A stretch of DNA of 64,000 nt from Elymus sibiricus (lineage: Eukaryota; Streptophyta; Magnoliopsida; Poales; Poaceae): contig CM077671.1 of the NCBI GenBank assembly GCA_039707655.1, forward strand, positions 303,428,509 to 303,492,508, read 5' to 3'. Shown in pieces: positions 34,494 to 46,512 of the stretch. Each line of letters opens with the position of its first letter. Positions within the stretch are counted from its first letter, which is position 1. A model generated the notes under the pieces. The model was given only the letters and a program-made list of their open reading frames with translations. It was not told where the DNA came from and did not search any database. The translations under genes and the position numbers were made by a program.

Positions 34494-37176
34494 CCCGCCG
34501 GCGGTGTGACCCTTTCGGCCCGGGACGGGCCCGAGCGGGGCCCGCCACACGTTGTGCTCCTTCTCCTCCGAATCCCGGTGATCGGCTTCGGGGCGCAGCC
34601 TGGCCGCGACGACCAAGCGCACGTAGGAAACAACGGGGCACTCCGCGCGCATGCCAACACGCGCCTCCATGACCCGGCGGACCTTCAACAGCCTGGGTTG
34701 ACCAGGCGGGAGCGCGCCATCCGGCGCGGTGAGCAAGCGGCGCAGGCGTCCGGACAAACAAGCAACAACGGCGAAGGCGCATCAGGTCGCCGAGGAAGCA
34801 ATCCACACCAGCAGACGCGCGGCCCACCTAACGGCGGTGGCAGAGGTAAGCAGCTCCGCTCTGAGGCCCGTCGTAGGAGGGTCTGCGAGCGACGCGCACG
34901 GGGCGGCTTTCCGCCGCCGCCATGAGGGGCCGTTCCCGGCGCCCCGCCGGACGGCTCAGGAAGAGGATCAAGCCCTTATGTGGAGCCCTATGTACCGTGC
35001 TACGTCGTACCGCCAGACGGAGGGGTGGGTCAGGCGCCTGCCGCGGGCGCCAGCACCTCGCAAGAGTAGGGAGCATCCTGGGCGTCCTCCCAAAGCCGGG
35101 CCTGGGGGCTCCCGCCGACGGAGTACCGGGCCTGGGCGACGCAAGTGGAAGAAAGGGGGAGGGCACCCCCTGGTCCGCGGGGCGCGGCGCAAGCCGGCGC
35201 CCCCGCGGGCAAGCAACGCCGAACCAAGCCCCGAGGCCCCAGGAGTGATGACCTGGGGGGGAGCAGCAAGACTCAAGCAACGCGGGCCACCCACAGCAAC
35301 TGTAGCGTCGGCGCGGCCTCGGGAGGCCAGGCCTCACGAGGCCCTCAGGACGTTGTCCGGCCGGGGCACGGACGCTTCACGAGGCGGCTTCATCGACAAA
35401 ACACCCTTATGGCTGCACCGGATGCATCGTGCTCATGTTTGGGCCTCGGGAGCGCAATCCTGTGGTCGCGCGGGGAACGATGCATTCGGGTTAGGGCCAT
35501 AAGGGCGCGCAACCGAGCAGAAATGCACGGGATGGATCTTGACGGAGTTGGGAGGAACCAGGCCGAGCGCCTGGGGGCTTGCCCAGCTATCTACCGTGAC
35601 ACTCTCACGTAATAATGAGTGGGCTGTATACGCCCGGGCCCCCTCGAGGACGCGGAGGGGTTCCTCCCACGCAGTGTGGCAGCCACAGCTCCGCGCTGGC
35701 GGACAAGACAACACTGCCCATCAATGGCTATGCCCATGCAACGTGGATGCCCTACGCTCAGCGTTGGGGGAAGACGAAGACCACCCTAAAAGCCAGACGC
35801 GGCCGTTTTCTCGCTCTTTTTTGCATTTTAAGTTGCCCCTTTCGAGAATCCTTTTTGTACTCGAACCTATCGGAAGTTTCAGAATTTTGCAATTCTGTAT
35901 TTAAAAGAAAAAGGGGCGGGAACTTTTCTCTCTGTGTTCTCTCGTTTTACCGGTCTTGAATTCTCTCTTTCTGGATTGGAGTTTCGCAAGGACCCATGCG
36001 CTCCGGGCCTCGCCGAGGCACTTCGGGGCTGGATAGCGAGACCCTGTCGCCTCAGGAACTTGCATCTTTTGGCGGTCGACCCCCGCTCGGGGGCTCCGAC
36101 CGCAACACGGTACCGCAGCATGGAGCCCCGGGAGGCCCCAGGACCTCCTGAGGCAATGTCCAGCAGGACAGAATGGGGATTGCTCGAGCGTCAAAGGGGG
36201 CTCCTGAGCATCGCGCCTCAGGAGCCTTACCGGTCATATAGCCACTTGCCCCCCTTGATGTCGTCCTTGGTGATCCGGTCGGCATCAAGGGAGTCGAGGC
36301 CCCGCCCCGGGAAGTGCGTCCAGGTGATCCGGCCGTACCTAACGGTGGCAGGGAAATGTGCGGGACTGGGACCTTCCGACGTAGAGTCGCTTGAGCGTCA
36401 AAGGGGGCTCCTGAGCATCGCGCCTCAGGAGCCTTAACGGTCATATAGCCACTCGCCTCCCTTGATGTCATCCTTGGTGATCCGGTCGGCATCAAGGGAG
36501 TCAAGGCCCCGCCCCAGGAAGTGCGTCCAGGTGATCCGGTCGTGCCTAACGGTGGCAGGGAAATGTGCGGGACTGGGGCCTGCAGACTCAGAGTACCGAA
36601 AGGGGCCCCAAACCATCCCACAGAGAAGGAGGGAGCGTCCCAAGAGGAATTGCGGACTATCGGGGTAACCCAGCTGCACCTCGCGACGCACGAGATCGCC
36701 ATCGCCATACAAGCTAAGTACACTGCCGAACCAAGCAAGAGCCTCCTGGCCTAATAACGACCCGAGGACGGGATAAGGATTATGCGCACTAATGCAAGGA
36801 TGCAGGTACTATGGGCCACCACGCGCGACTACCGAGACCCTTGAGGACCGTGGCGGCGGGGAAAAAAGGCACGAAGGGAGGGACTCTACCACGATGAGCC
36901 GCAAGACCCAGAACCCGGGGGAAGGGCGACGGCCACGAGTCGTCCCTCAGGAGAGAAAGCCTCGCGGGGGCCCTACCGGCTGCCGTCGCCTGGCCGCATC
37001 AGTGGTGGCGCCGGGCCCCACGCGGAGAGGCTAAGCCACGTCACGACAAGCGAGCGAATCAGCGATTCACGGAAGAAAAACAAGGAGGCGAAGGTAACAT
37101 ACAAAAGATTAACGCCCACCGGGGCAGAGTTCTTCTTGAAGCATTACAGGAACTGGGAAAGGGAAACAGGGGACGC
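34494..37176. other. Decayed GC-rich internal region of element F
   Basis: Many long overlapping frames exist on both strands because of high GC, but none has a conserved motif. Apart from gag remnants up to about 35250 and the tandem duplication at 36186-36590, I see nothing assignable. Confidence 0.5.
36186..36590. repeat. 207-bp tandem duplication in element F
   Basis: Two copies with a 207-base offset, starting GAGCGTCAAAGGGGGCTCCT at 36186 and 36393. Each contains an inverted motif GGCTCCTGAG...CTCAGGAGCC around ten bases of loop. Copies differ at a small number of positions. Confidence 0.8.
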
Positions 37177-38040
37177 CTAGGAGGAGAGGCCGCCATCACC
37201 GCCCGCGCCACCGGCCGCCAAGGCGTCGGAGTCGTCCTCCCCGCTGGAGGCGGGCACCTGGATGAACCGCTCCACCAGGGCCTCCACGTGCGGGCGCACC
37301 TCGTCCCGAAGGGGGCGCTGGAGCCCGTCGGGCACCGGCCCACTGACACGCCGGAGGTCGAACTGCGGGGCGAGGCGGCGCAGGTTGGAGAAGACAAGCG
37401 TCAAGGCAAGGTCCAGGAGGTCGCGCGCGTCGGACTCGTTGTCCGCGTTCGCGCGGGAAACGCCGGTCTCCAGCGCCTCCACCATCTTCTGGAAGAAGTC
37501 GAGGTAGCCCCCGTCACCGCGCACGTTCGGCAGCGTGGGGGCATCACCGACGAACCGGTTCACCGCGCAGGCCGCACGGCTGGCGATGCCGAGGAACTGT
37601 TTGGCGCGCTGGGACTCCGTCATCTTGGCGTGTGCCACCTCGTCCTGGGCGGCCTGCACGGCGTCGGCCGCCTCCTTCACCTGGGCCTGGAGGGACGCCA
37701 GCTCCGCCTTGGCCTCCACTTCACCCCTGAGGGCGGCCTGGAAGGCGGCATCGGCGGTCGCCAGCTGGGCCCGCAGCGCGTCCACCTCCTCCTGCAGTTC
37801 TCCAAGCTTGCATTTCTTGGCCGCGGGCGCCCTGGAAGAAGAAGGGAACCAATTCCGGAGTGTGAAACAAGACGATTAAGGAGGAGAGAGGTGGCGGAGT
37901 ACTCACTCATCAACCATGGCCCAGCGCCTGCGAACGTGCGCTGGCCCCGAGGGCCCCCCGCCGCTGCCTCCGGAGGAGGGTGAGGGAGCCGGCGGTGCCG
38001 CGCGCTTCCCCGCGCCCCCTGCGCTTCCTCCAGATGCCAT
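37177..38040 (-). CDS. Antisense gene of element F, two exons
   Basis: Exon 1 is 38040-37907 (MASGGSAGGAGKRAAPP start), exon 2 is 37831-37177. The donor reads GATGA|GTGAGT and the acceptor CTTCTTCCAG|GGC; splicing joins codon GA to G, giving Glu and an open frame of about 260 residues to the stop at 37177. Exon 1 is Gly/Ser/Pro-rich. Exon 2 starts with a coiled coil (LGELQEEVDALRAQLATADA, then SLQAQVKEAADAVQAAQDEV) and continues with a helical domain containing FLGIASRAACAVNRFVGDAP and an acidic Gly-rich end. This mirrors exons 5-6 of the antisense gene in element B (coiled coil followed by a helical C-terminus), so it is probably a shortened relative lacking the PF04195-like domain. No stop or frameshift is seen. 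Function unknown. Confidence 0.6.
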
Positions 38041-38145
38041 GGAAGGGGAGAAGCTGAGAAGAGGGAGGGCTTTCTCTGCGGGGCCAGGGAAGCAGGAGGA
38101 CACTTTAAGGCGGCAATGCCCTGCCCCTGCCAGGGGCGGGGCGGA

Positions 38146-38152
38146 TTTATAG
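38146..38152 (-). promoter_or_regulatory. TATA box upstream of the element F antisense gene
   Basis: CCTATAAATCC on the minus strand, about 106 bases before the ATG at 38040, in an otherwise GC-rich stretch. This is ordinary spacing for a plant promoter with a short leader. Confidence 0.5.
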
Positions 38153-38534
38153 GCGTAACTGCAGCCGCAGAGCGTCGTGGGAGAGCAGGCGTCGTGCGCC
38201 TCTCGGGCACCGCGGAGCGGTTCGATCGGCGCAGTACCGTCTGCGTCGCCTTCCCTGCCGATTGAAGGGTCACATCCGCATGGCCTGAGGGGTAGAGGCC
38301 CGAAGCAACAGCATCATTCAAGGAAGGGCAATGATGGCCGGCGCTGCGCGCGGGCGTCGTGTCAATTTGACTTGGAGCGTCTCCTGACGCCCTCGGGGAG
38401 CGGGGGCGTCGCCACCCAGACGTTCGGCGCGTGTAAAGCCTGGCCCGCAGGCATTTGGGGCCCGCAGCGCTTCGGGCCGGCCTCAAGGCTTCGCCTAGAA
38501 GCCAGCTCGAGCACGTCGTGGGCCCGGGGGCTAC

Positions 38535-39448
38535 TGTCGGCGTTCTGGGAACGGGGGTACCCAGACCTGCCTACCTGCGGCCCAGGGCATGGCCCACTTC
38601 ACCAGCACAACCGTGCATGGCCCCACTCGAGACAAGGCCCTCGCGAGGCCCCTAGGCTCACGAGGAGGAGCAGCGACAAGGCCGGATAAGGGAGGGCCTC
38701 CCCAGGCCCCCTCCGGAGTGGCGGAGATCTCTATGCAGGGATCGGCCTCAGGAGTCAAGGGTGACGCAAGGAAGGACAGGCGGGTGCCAGCGCGCCAGGC
38801 GGTGCAGTTTCCCCTTTGGTGCAAAGGGAGCAAGGACATACGCGGGTTCCCAAAGCATCCCCCAAAGGTTTCCATTCTGGTGCAACAAGACCACGACCAC
38901 GAGCCCCGCAGGACGGATGTCATCGCCGAGCCCACCTTTGCATCATTGACAGCTACTTTGCAGGCGAAGACCACCTTTGGACAGGGCGGGCATGAACTCA
39001 TGTCCCCCTTCGAATTTGGCCGTTGTGGGATCCCTTCCCGCCATTGTGATAAGGGAAGAGGACCCGGGGCATCGCTATATATAGAGATTAGGCTGCACCG
39101 AAGAAGGGGGATCCGACCCGACCGGAATCAGTCGATTCACCCATCCACCACAAAGCCAGCAGAGGGCCAAGAACACCTCAGGAGCGCCCTCACGAGGCTC
39201 CTCAACTTTGTACTAGTTCATCCACCAAACCTCAACGAGGGGCAATCCACCAAAGCAGGAGTAGGGTATTACGCTTCGCAGCGGCCCGAACCTGGGTAAA
39301 CTACCATGTTCATCTTCTTCCTCGTCATCGTGCGAGTTCATCGTCTAAACCATCGTGTAGCGAGCTAGGTTGGGCGAAGCTGTAGGGGCTCCTTGCACAC
39401 GCCCCTGTGTTCGAATCTTAAGGGTTTTGCGGAGCCCGAAATCCGACA
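38535..39448 (+). repeat. Element F 3' LTR
   Basis: 914 bp, preceded by a G-rich tract GGGCCCGGGGGCTAC at 38520-38534 as polypurine region. It ends at 39448, followed by GAATG and a run of 12 G. Confidence 0.9.
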
Positions 39449-39670
39449 GAATGGGGGGGGGGGGTAAGGATTCTTTAAGGATCGTATCTTTTGAAAGATG
39501 ATGATTGTGTTACTTATGTTTATTGATATTACTATGTTAATGTTTATTGATTCATCGTTTCTCAATGATCATACCTGAAAAGATTACATGTTGGGTAGCA
39601 TGTCACATCAAATATTCTGTTTTTATCATTTACCTACTCGAGGACGAGAAGGAATTAAGGTTGGGGATGC

Positions 39671-41233
39671 TGATACGTCTCCAGCATATCTATAATTTTG
39701 ATTGTTCCATGCTATTATATTATCATTCTAGGATACTTTTTAGGCATTTACTTGCTGTTTTATATTATTTTTGAGCACTAACCTATTAAACCAGTGCCAT
39801 GTGCGAGTTGCGGTTTCCTACGTGTTTTTGGCTTTTCAGGAATACTGTAGCAAACGAAGTCTAAATACCCCGAAACTTTTGATGATTTTTTCTGGACCAA
39901 AATAAGACCTGGAAGCTTCGAAGAAAGACCAGAGGGCACACAAGGTGCTCCCAAGCCATTAGGGCGCGCCCAGGGGGGTGGTCGCACCCTGATAGCTTGG
40001 GGCCACCTCCCCGCTCCTCTGGCCCTGATCTCTGGCCTATAAGTTCTCAAATATTGCAAAAACCCTAGAGAGCCTTCCGAAACACTTTCTCTGCTACCAC
40101 AAGTCTCTGTTCCGTCGTGTGCCCATCTGGAGCCCTGTTCCGGTGCCCTGCCGGAGGGAGGATCGATCATGGAGGGCCTCTACACGGACCTTGCTGCTCC
40201 AATGGTGATGCGTGACTAGTTCACCGCAGACCTACGGGTCCGTCGTTAGTACCTATATGGCTATCTCTCCCTCTATGTTCTTCATTGCCAAGATCACCGC
40301 GATTCTCGCGGTGATCTATCTTATGTAATCAATCTTTGTGATGTGTTTGTTGGGATCTGATGAATTGTGGGTTTATGTTCAGATTATTCATGAAAAGATA
40401 TTGAATACTTGCTGGTGTTTTATTTGCATGATTGTTATAGCTTCGTAATGCTCTCCGATCTATCGGTTTGGTTTGGCGAACTAGATTGATTTATCTTCAA
40501 GTGGGAGTGGTGCGTTGTAGTGGGTTCAATCTTGCGATGCTCAATCCCAGCGACAGAAAGGGACATGACATGCATTGTATTGCTACCACTAAGGGTAAAA
40601 TGATGGGGTTCATTCATATTGATTGGATTTACTTTGTATACATCATGTCATCATCCTCCAAGCATTACTCCATTTTTACTTAATGCTCTAGATGCATGCT
40701 GGATAGCGGTCGATGGGTGGAGTAATAGTAGTAGATGCAGGCAGGAGTCGGTCTACTTGTTTATGGACGTGATGCATATATACATAATCATTGCCGTTAA
40801 TAAATATTGCATAACTATACACTTTTCTATCAATTGCCCAACAGTAATTTGTTTACCCACCATATACCTTCTTCGAGAGAGAAGCCTCTCGCGAACACTA
40901 TGGCCCCCGGGTCTCCTCACAAATATATTTATAGAAACTGAAAATACCTTGCTGCCATTATTTGCTTTCTTTTTATTTAAAATTTATATTTATCAAATTA
41001 TCTATCTATCACTACTTATCGCTTGCAAGTAACGAGTTCAAGGGGATTGACAACCCTCTTGCCCGCGTTGGGTGCAAGTGTTTGCTCTTTTGTGCATAGG
41101 CGCTGAAGACGGGAATTTGCGTGGTCATCCTATTGGTTCGATAAGCTTGGTTCTCACTGAGGGAAATAGTTACCTTTGCTTTGCTGCATCATCCCGTCCT
41201 CTTCAAGGAAAATCCCAATGCAGTTTACAAGTA
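39671..41233 (+). repeat. Element D 3' LTR
   Basis: Begins TGATACGTCTCCAGCATATC right after GGGGATGC and is nearly full length (1563 bp; E's complete LTR is 1589). It ends ACAAGTA where family members read ACAAGTATCA, then passes into LTR fragment G. A TATA-like CCTATAAG lies near 40037. Confidence 0.85.
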
Positions 41234-42412
41234 TGAGGCCTCCGGCCGCCTCTTCTGCTACATGATGTGTCTTGACCTAGAAAAAAAATCAAGAGGATAC
41301 TTTTGGGACGAAGCGCTGCCGTCTCGAGGCGGAAACCTGGGCAGAGGCCCTTTTTCTCTCCAGCAGAGAGATTCTATCGGGGAAACTTCCTTTCGGGAGG
41401 GGGAAATCCAGGCCATCGTCATCACCAACGCTTCCTCCTTCGTGGGAGGATCAATCTTCATCAACATCTTCACCAGCAGCATCTCATCTCAAACCCTAGT
41501 TCATCTCTTGTATTCAATCTTTGTCTCATAACCTCGGATTGGTACCTCTCGGTTACTAGTAGTGTTGCTAATGTCTTGTAGTTGATGCTAGTTGGTTTGT
41601 TTGGTGGAAGATAATATGTTCAGATCCTTTATCATATTTATTACACCTCTGATATTGAACATGGTGATGATTTGTGAGTAGTTACTTTTGTTCTCGGGGA
41701 CATGGGAGAATTCTTGTTATAAGTAATCATGTGAAGTTGGTATTCATTCGATATTTTGATGATATGTATGTTGTTGCTTCCTTTAGTGGTGTCGTGTGAA
41801 CCTCGACTACATGACACTTCACCATATTTTGGACATAAGGGAAGGCATTGTGGAGTAATAAGTAGATGATGGGTTTCTATAGTGACAGAAGCTTAAACCC
41901 TAGTTTATGTGTTATTTCATAAGGGGCTAATTTGGATCCACATGTTTCATGCTATGGTTAAATTTATCTTAATTCTTCTTTCGTAGTTGCGGATGCTTGC
42001 GAGAGGGGGTAATCATAAGTGGGTTGCTTGTTCAAGTAAGAACAACACCTTAGCACCGGTCCACCCACATATCAAATTATGAAAGTAATGAACGCGAATA
42101 AACTCAACATGATGAACATGACTAGACAGAAATTCCCATGTGGCCTCGAGAGCGCTTTGCTTTTATATAAGAGAACTTTCAGGACCGTCCTTTGCTATAA
42201 AAAGGATTGGGCTACCTTGCTGCACAGTCGCTACTTTTGTTTCTTTTCACTTGTTATGAATTGTCTTGCTACAAAACTATCTATCGCTCTTACTTATAGC
42301 ACTTGTAGAGAATACCTTGCTGAAAACTTCTTATCATTTCCTTCTGCTCCTCGTTGGGTTTGACACTCTTACTTATCGAAAGGACTACGATTGATCCCCA
42401 ATACTTGTGGGT

Positions 42413-43131
42413 TGATACTTGTGATCTGTGTTGGGTTTTTCCCCGAAGAGGAAGGGATGATGCAACACATTATATATAAGTATTTCCCTCAATGAGAACC
42501 AAGGTTTTCGAACCAATATGAGGATAAAAAAATTTCCCGTCTTCAGCGCCTACACACAAAAGAGCAAACACTTGCACCCAACGCGGGCAAGAGTGTTGTC
42601 AATCCCCTTGAAATTGTTACTTGCAAGCGATAAGTAGTGTAGATGATAATTGAAAATTATAAATTGCAAAATAAAAAGAAAACAAATAAATGGAAGCAAG
42701 GAAATAAGAGCGTTTGTAAATATATTTGTGAATAGACCCAGGGGCCATAGTGTTCGCTAGAGGCTACTCTCTCGAAGAAAGCATACGGTGGGTAAACAAA
42801 TTACTATTGGGCAATTGATAGAAAAGTGCATAGTTATGCAATATTTACTCACGGCAATGATCATGCGTATATAGGCATCACGTCCATAAACAAGTAGATC
42901 GACTACTGCCTGCATCTACTACTATTACTCCACCCATCGACCGCTATCCATCATGCATCTAGAGTATTAAGTGAAATAGAGTAATGCTTGGAGAATGATG
43001 ACATGATGTAGACAAAGTAAACTCAATTAATATGAATAAACCCCATCGTTTTATCCTTAGTGGCAACAATACAAATACGTGTCTTGTCCCCTACTTTGTC
43101 TGGGATATAGAGAACCGCAAGATTGATTACA
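42413..43131 (-). repeat. Element E 3' LTR, truncated
   Basis: Matches the last 719 bases of the LTR at 44924-46512 with the same outer end TGATACTTGTGATC (plus strand). It runs into internal sequence near 43133. Confidence 0.85.
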
Positions 43132-44093
43132 TAAAATAGGTGTGTCCAGCAAACAATGATTGTGGCAAACTAAAGAAAAAACAAACAACAGCAAATGACG
43201 CTGCAAGCAAAACTCGTATCATGTGATGAATAAAAATATAGCTCCAAGTGACATGTCGATGGATTGAGACGAAAGAGGGGATGCCTCTCGGGGCATCCCC
43301 AAGCTTAGACGCGTGAGTCTTCCTAGAATTGGACTTGGCGTGCCTTGGGCATCCCCAAGCTGAGGCTCTTGCCGCTCCTTATTCCTTCATCCATCATGAT
43401 AACACCCAAAACTTGAAAACTTCAGCACACAAAACTCAACAAAACTTCGTGAGATCCGTTAGTATAATGAACATATCAAATACTTTAGGTATTGTTATAA
43501 ATTGATTCATATTTTATTATTGGATAAGGTAATATGTTCTAACTTCTCCATGGCTTATACCCCCCCCCCCCCATACAGTCCATAGCATCATCAGAACAAG
43601 CAAACTATGCGAGCAAAAACATAATCTGTCTAAAACGGAACCGTTTGTAATGATCTGTAGAGAAACTATACTTATTTAACTCCAAAAATTCTGAAACATT
43701 AGGGCATCCTGTGGAATTTCTATTCCAATTATGAATAAAAATTCAGATCAAAAAGACGTTCCAGTAAAATCAGAGAAATTATGCAGTGGATGCAAAAGTT
43801 TCTATTTTTGCACTGTATCAATTCTACTCATCATGCAAGTCATCCCAAAGGATTTACTTGGCACAAACACTAATTTAAACATAAAATCACAATCATTACA
43901 GAGGCAATAATAATGTTATAAAGAACAGAAAGTAAAAACAAAAATATTGGGTTGCCTCCCAACTAGCGCTATTATTTTACGCCCCTAGCTAGGCATAATG
44001 CATAGTATCAAGTTTTGTCATCTTTGACGTGAAGCTCCACAATCACCCAAACATGTCTAATAAAAGGAGGAGGCTTCATAATAGGATATTTTA
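43132..44093 (-). other. Non-coding internal region of element E
   Basis: No gene. It is the inverted counterpart of 30480-31340 in element D, including GGGGATGCC words near 43270-43360. A run of 13 C is at 43560-43572. Confidence 0.7.
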
Positions 44094-44750
44094 TCAAGCT
44101 AATAAAATTGGATGCACACTAATCGTCTTAAGATCCTCGTTTCTTTTAATAGGAGTGATACTAGTATTTTTGGGGACATACATAACTTTAGAATTTTTTC
44201 CCTGAGAGGTACTAGCATTGGATTTGGATGGGGTGAAAGCAAAGATCTCCTCTATTTTATCAATTCTACCAAATCCTTGCTCTACCTGCTCATTAATAGT
44301 TGCATCTTTCTCCTTTAGTGCTTTCAAAGTAATTCCTACCTTTGACCCAAATTGAGTGATATGATTATGAAACTTTTTATCCAACTCTTCAATTTGTTCC
44401 TTAGTGGCCATTTTATTTTCAAAAATCTTAAGCCTTTGAATAACATGTTCCAAGGTCAAAGTAATAATGAGAGGTGGTGACCCAACTAAATTTTCCATAG
44501 CTTTGAAAGAATCCGAAGTGTGACTCATTAAGAAATGACCACCTGTAATAGTATCAAGTACGAACCTATACCAAGTAGTAATACCCACATAAAAGTTACG
44601 AAGCAAGATATTGGGGAATTGCTTATGAGTTGATTTATTTTGAGCATTGCAAATCCTATGTGAAGCATCTCTCAAACTTTCTCCTCCCCTTTGTTTAAAA
44701 TTAAGCACCACATTCTCAGGAGTAAAGGGAACAAAGGAAGAACTAGCCAT
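44094..44750 (-). CDS. Element E gag-like ORF
   Basis: Starts at ATG 44750 (MASSSFVPFTPENVVLNFKQ) and reads 218 residues without a break. The core SLRDASHRICNAQNKSTHKQ and ILLRNFYVGITTWYRFVLDT corresponds to the Athila gag domain; the second half has a coiled-coil region (EQIEELDKKFHNHITQFGSK) and a Ser/Lys tail. A complete Athila gag is longer and fused to protease, so this may be the full product of a gag-only element. It could act in packaging with particles made by a related autonomous element. No zinc knuckle is seen. Confidence 0.7.
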   Translation of the reverse strand: MASSSFVPFTPENVVLNFKQRGGESLRDASHRICNAQNKSTHKQFPNILLRNFYVGITTWYRFVLDTITGGHFLMSHTSDSFKAMENLVGSPPLIITLTLEHVIQRLKIFENKMATKEQIEELDKKFHNHITQFGSKVGITLKALKEKDATINEQVEQGFGRIDKIEEIFAFTPSKSNASTSQGKNSKVMYVPKNTSITPIKRNEDLKTISVHPILLA

Positions 44751-44893
44751 AGCAACAAGCAAACAAGTAAACTAGCAAAGATATATATTTTTGTATTTTT
44801 CATTTTTATAGCAAGCAAAATATAACAGCAAATAAAAAGTAGAACAAGTGAATTATAATTTGTGAGAAGGTACTTGATAGTAAGTTGGTGATA

Positions 44894-44912
44894 CTCCCTG
44901 GCAACGGAGCCA
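44894..44912 (-). other. Element E primer binding site
   Basis: In element sense TGGCTCCGTTGCCAGGGAG, 11 bases from the LTR end, close to the tRNA-Asp type site of the Athila lineage. Confidence 0.75.
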
Positions 44913-44923
44913 GAAATCCTTCC

Positions 44924-46512
44924 TGATACTTGTGATCCGCGTTGGGTTTTTCCCCGAAGAGGAAGTGATGATGCAACACAATATAGGTAAGTATTTACCA
45001 CAGTGAGAACCAAGGTTATCGAACCAATAGGAGGATCACACAATTTCCCTTCTTCAGCGCCTACACACAAAAGAGCATAGACTTGCACCCAACGTGGGCA
45101 AGAGGGTTGTCAATCCTCTTGAACTCGATACTTGCAAGCGATAAGTAGTGTAGATGATAATTGATAATTATAAATTGCAAAATAAAAAGAAAACAAATAA
45201 ATGGAAGCAAGGAAATAAGTGCGTTTGTAAATATATTTGTGAATAGACTCGGGGGCCATAGTGTTCGCTAGAGGCTTCTCTCTCGAAGAAAGCATACGGT
45301 GGGTAAACAAAATATTGTTGGGTAATTGATAGAAAAGCGCATGGTTATGCAATATCTATTCATGGCAATGACCATGTGTATATAGGCATCACGTCCATAA
45401 ACATGAAGAACGACTCCTGCCTGCATCTACTACTATTACTCCACCCATCGACTGCTATCCAGCATGCATCTAGAGTATTAAGTGAAACAGAGTAATGCTT
45501 GGAGAATGATGACATGATGTAGACAAAGTAAACTCAATTAATATGAATAAACCCCATCGTTTTATCCTTAGTGGCAGCAATACAAATATGTGTCTTGTCC
45601 CCTATTTTGTCACAGGGATATAGAGCACCGCAAGATTGAACCCACTACAACGCACCCCTCTCACTAGAGATAAACCAATCTAGTTGGCCAAACTAAACCG
45701 ATAGATCACAGAGAATTATGAAGCTATAATGATCATGCAAATAAGAATCAAATAAGTATTCAGAGGAGACTCAAATCTTTTTCATGAATAATCTGAACAT
45801 AAACCCACAATTCATCGGATCCCAACAAACACACCGCAAAGATTGATTACGTAAGATATATAGATCACCGAGGGAACCACAATGATCATGGCAATGAAGA
45901 ACATAGAGAGAGAGATAGCCATCTAGGTACTAACTACGGACCCGTAGGGCTGTGGTGAACTACTCACACATCACCATGGGAGCAGCAAGGATGATGTACG
46001 TAGAGGCCCTCCATGATCGATTTCCCCTCTGACAGGGCACCGAAAAAGGGCTCCGGATGAGATCACGGTGGAACAGAGACATGCGGCGGCGAAAAAAGTG
46101 TTTCGGGAGCTCCCCTAGGTTTATTCGAATATATGTGAATTTATAGGCCAGCGTACAGGGCCAGGAGATGAGGGAGGTGGCCACAAGCTAACTTGGCATG
46201 ACCACCCCCCCTGGGCATGCCCTGTTGGCTTGTGGGGCCCCCGTGCGACCTCTGGTCTTCTCCCGAAGCTTCCAGGTCTTCTTTTGGTACAGAAAAAATC
46301 ATCAAAAAGTTTTGTGGCAATTGGTCGTTTGGTAATGTAAACCTGAAAAGCCAAAAACATGCAGAAAGCAACAACTGGCACTTGGCACTGGGTTAATACG
46401 TTCGTGCTCAAAAATAATATGAATCAACAAATAAATGCCCAAAAAGTATCCTAGAATGATAATATTATATCACGGAACAATAAAAAATTATAGATATGTT
46501 GGAGACGTATCA
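44924..46512 (-). repeat. Element E 5' LTR
   Basis: 1589 bp. In element sense it runs from TGATACGTCTCCAACATATC at 46512 to ACAAGTATCA at 44924. Complete, with flanking duplication TGGGT. Confidence 0.92.

Larger units (their letters stand above)
33093..39448 (+). mobile_element. Element F: pol-less Tat-like LTR element with antisense two-exon gene
   Basis: 6.36 kb, LTRs of 919 and 914 bp starting TGTCGGCGTTCTGGG and ending CGAAATCCGACA. Flanking five bases are GAATA (33088-33092) and GAATG (39449-39453), a target duplication with one change. Inside are a gag N-terminal ORF on plus (34083), decayed gag frames, a tandem duplication at 36186-36590 and a two-exon gene on minus (38040-37177). 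No protease, RT or integrase motif is found. By eye about 30 differences separate the LTRs (about 3%), so the element moved within about the last one to two million years despite lacking pol. GC content is visibly high, unlike D around it. Confidence 0.82.
28951..41233 (+). mobile_element. Element D: gag-only Athila-type element carrying element F
   Basis: It consists of a left-truncated 5' LTR (28951-29684), primer site (29696-29713), gag-like ORF (29858-30193), about 2.9 kb of non-coding DNA, inserted element F (33093-39448), a polypurine region with GGAATTAAGGTTGGGGATGC (39651-39670) and a 3' LTR (39671-41233) that lacks its last few bases. No pol is present. The long non-coding part matches that of element E (minus strand), so the gag-only design is shared by the family, not a one-off deletion. 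The left end fused directly to element C's LTR shows a deletion that removed the first half of D's 5' LTR. Confidence 0.75.
42413..46512 (-). mobile_element. Element E: gag-only Athila-type element, same family as D
   Basis: Flanked by perfect target duplications TGGGT (42408-42412 and 46513-46517). Full 5' LTR at 44924-46512, primer site 44894-44912, gag 44750-44094, non-coding 44093-43132, and a truncated 3' LTR 43131-42413 lacking its first 870 bases. The internal region joins the truncated LTR near 43133, so one deletion removed the end of the interior and the start of the LTR. The intact outer ends show that the deletion happened after insertion. No pol. Confidence 0.88.

Noticed and set aside
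34408..36738. Long minus-strand ORFs (139-228 residues)
   Set aside because: Shadow frames of GC-rich decayed gag and the 207-bp duplication; no conserved motif and no promoter.
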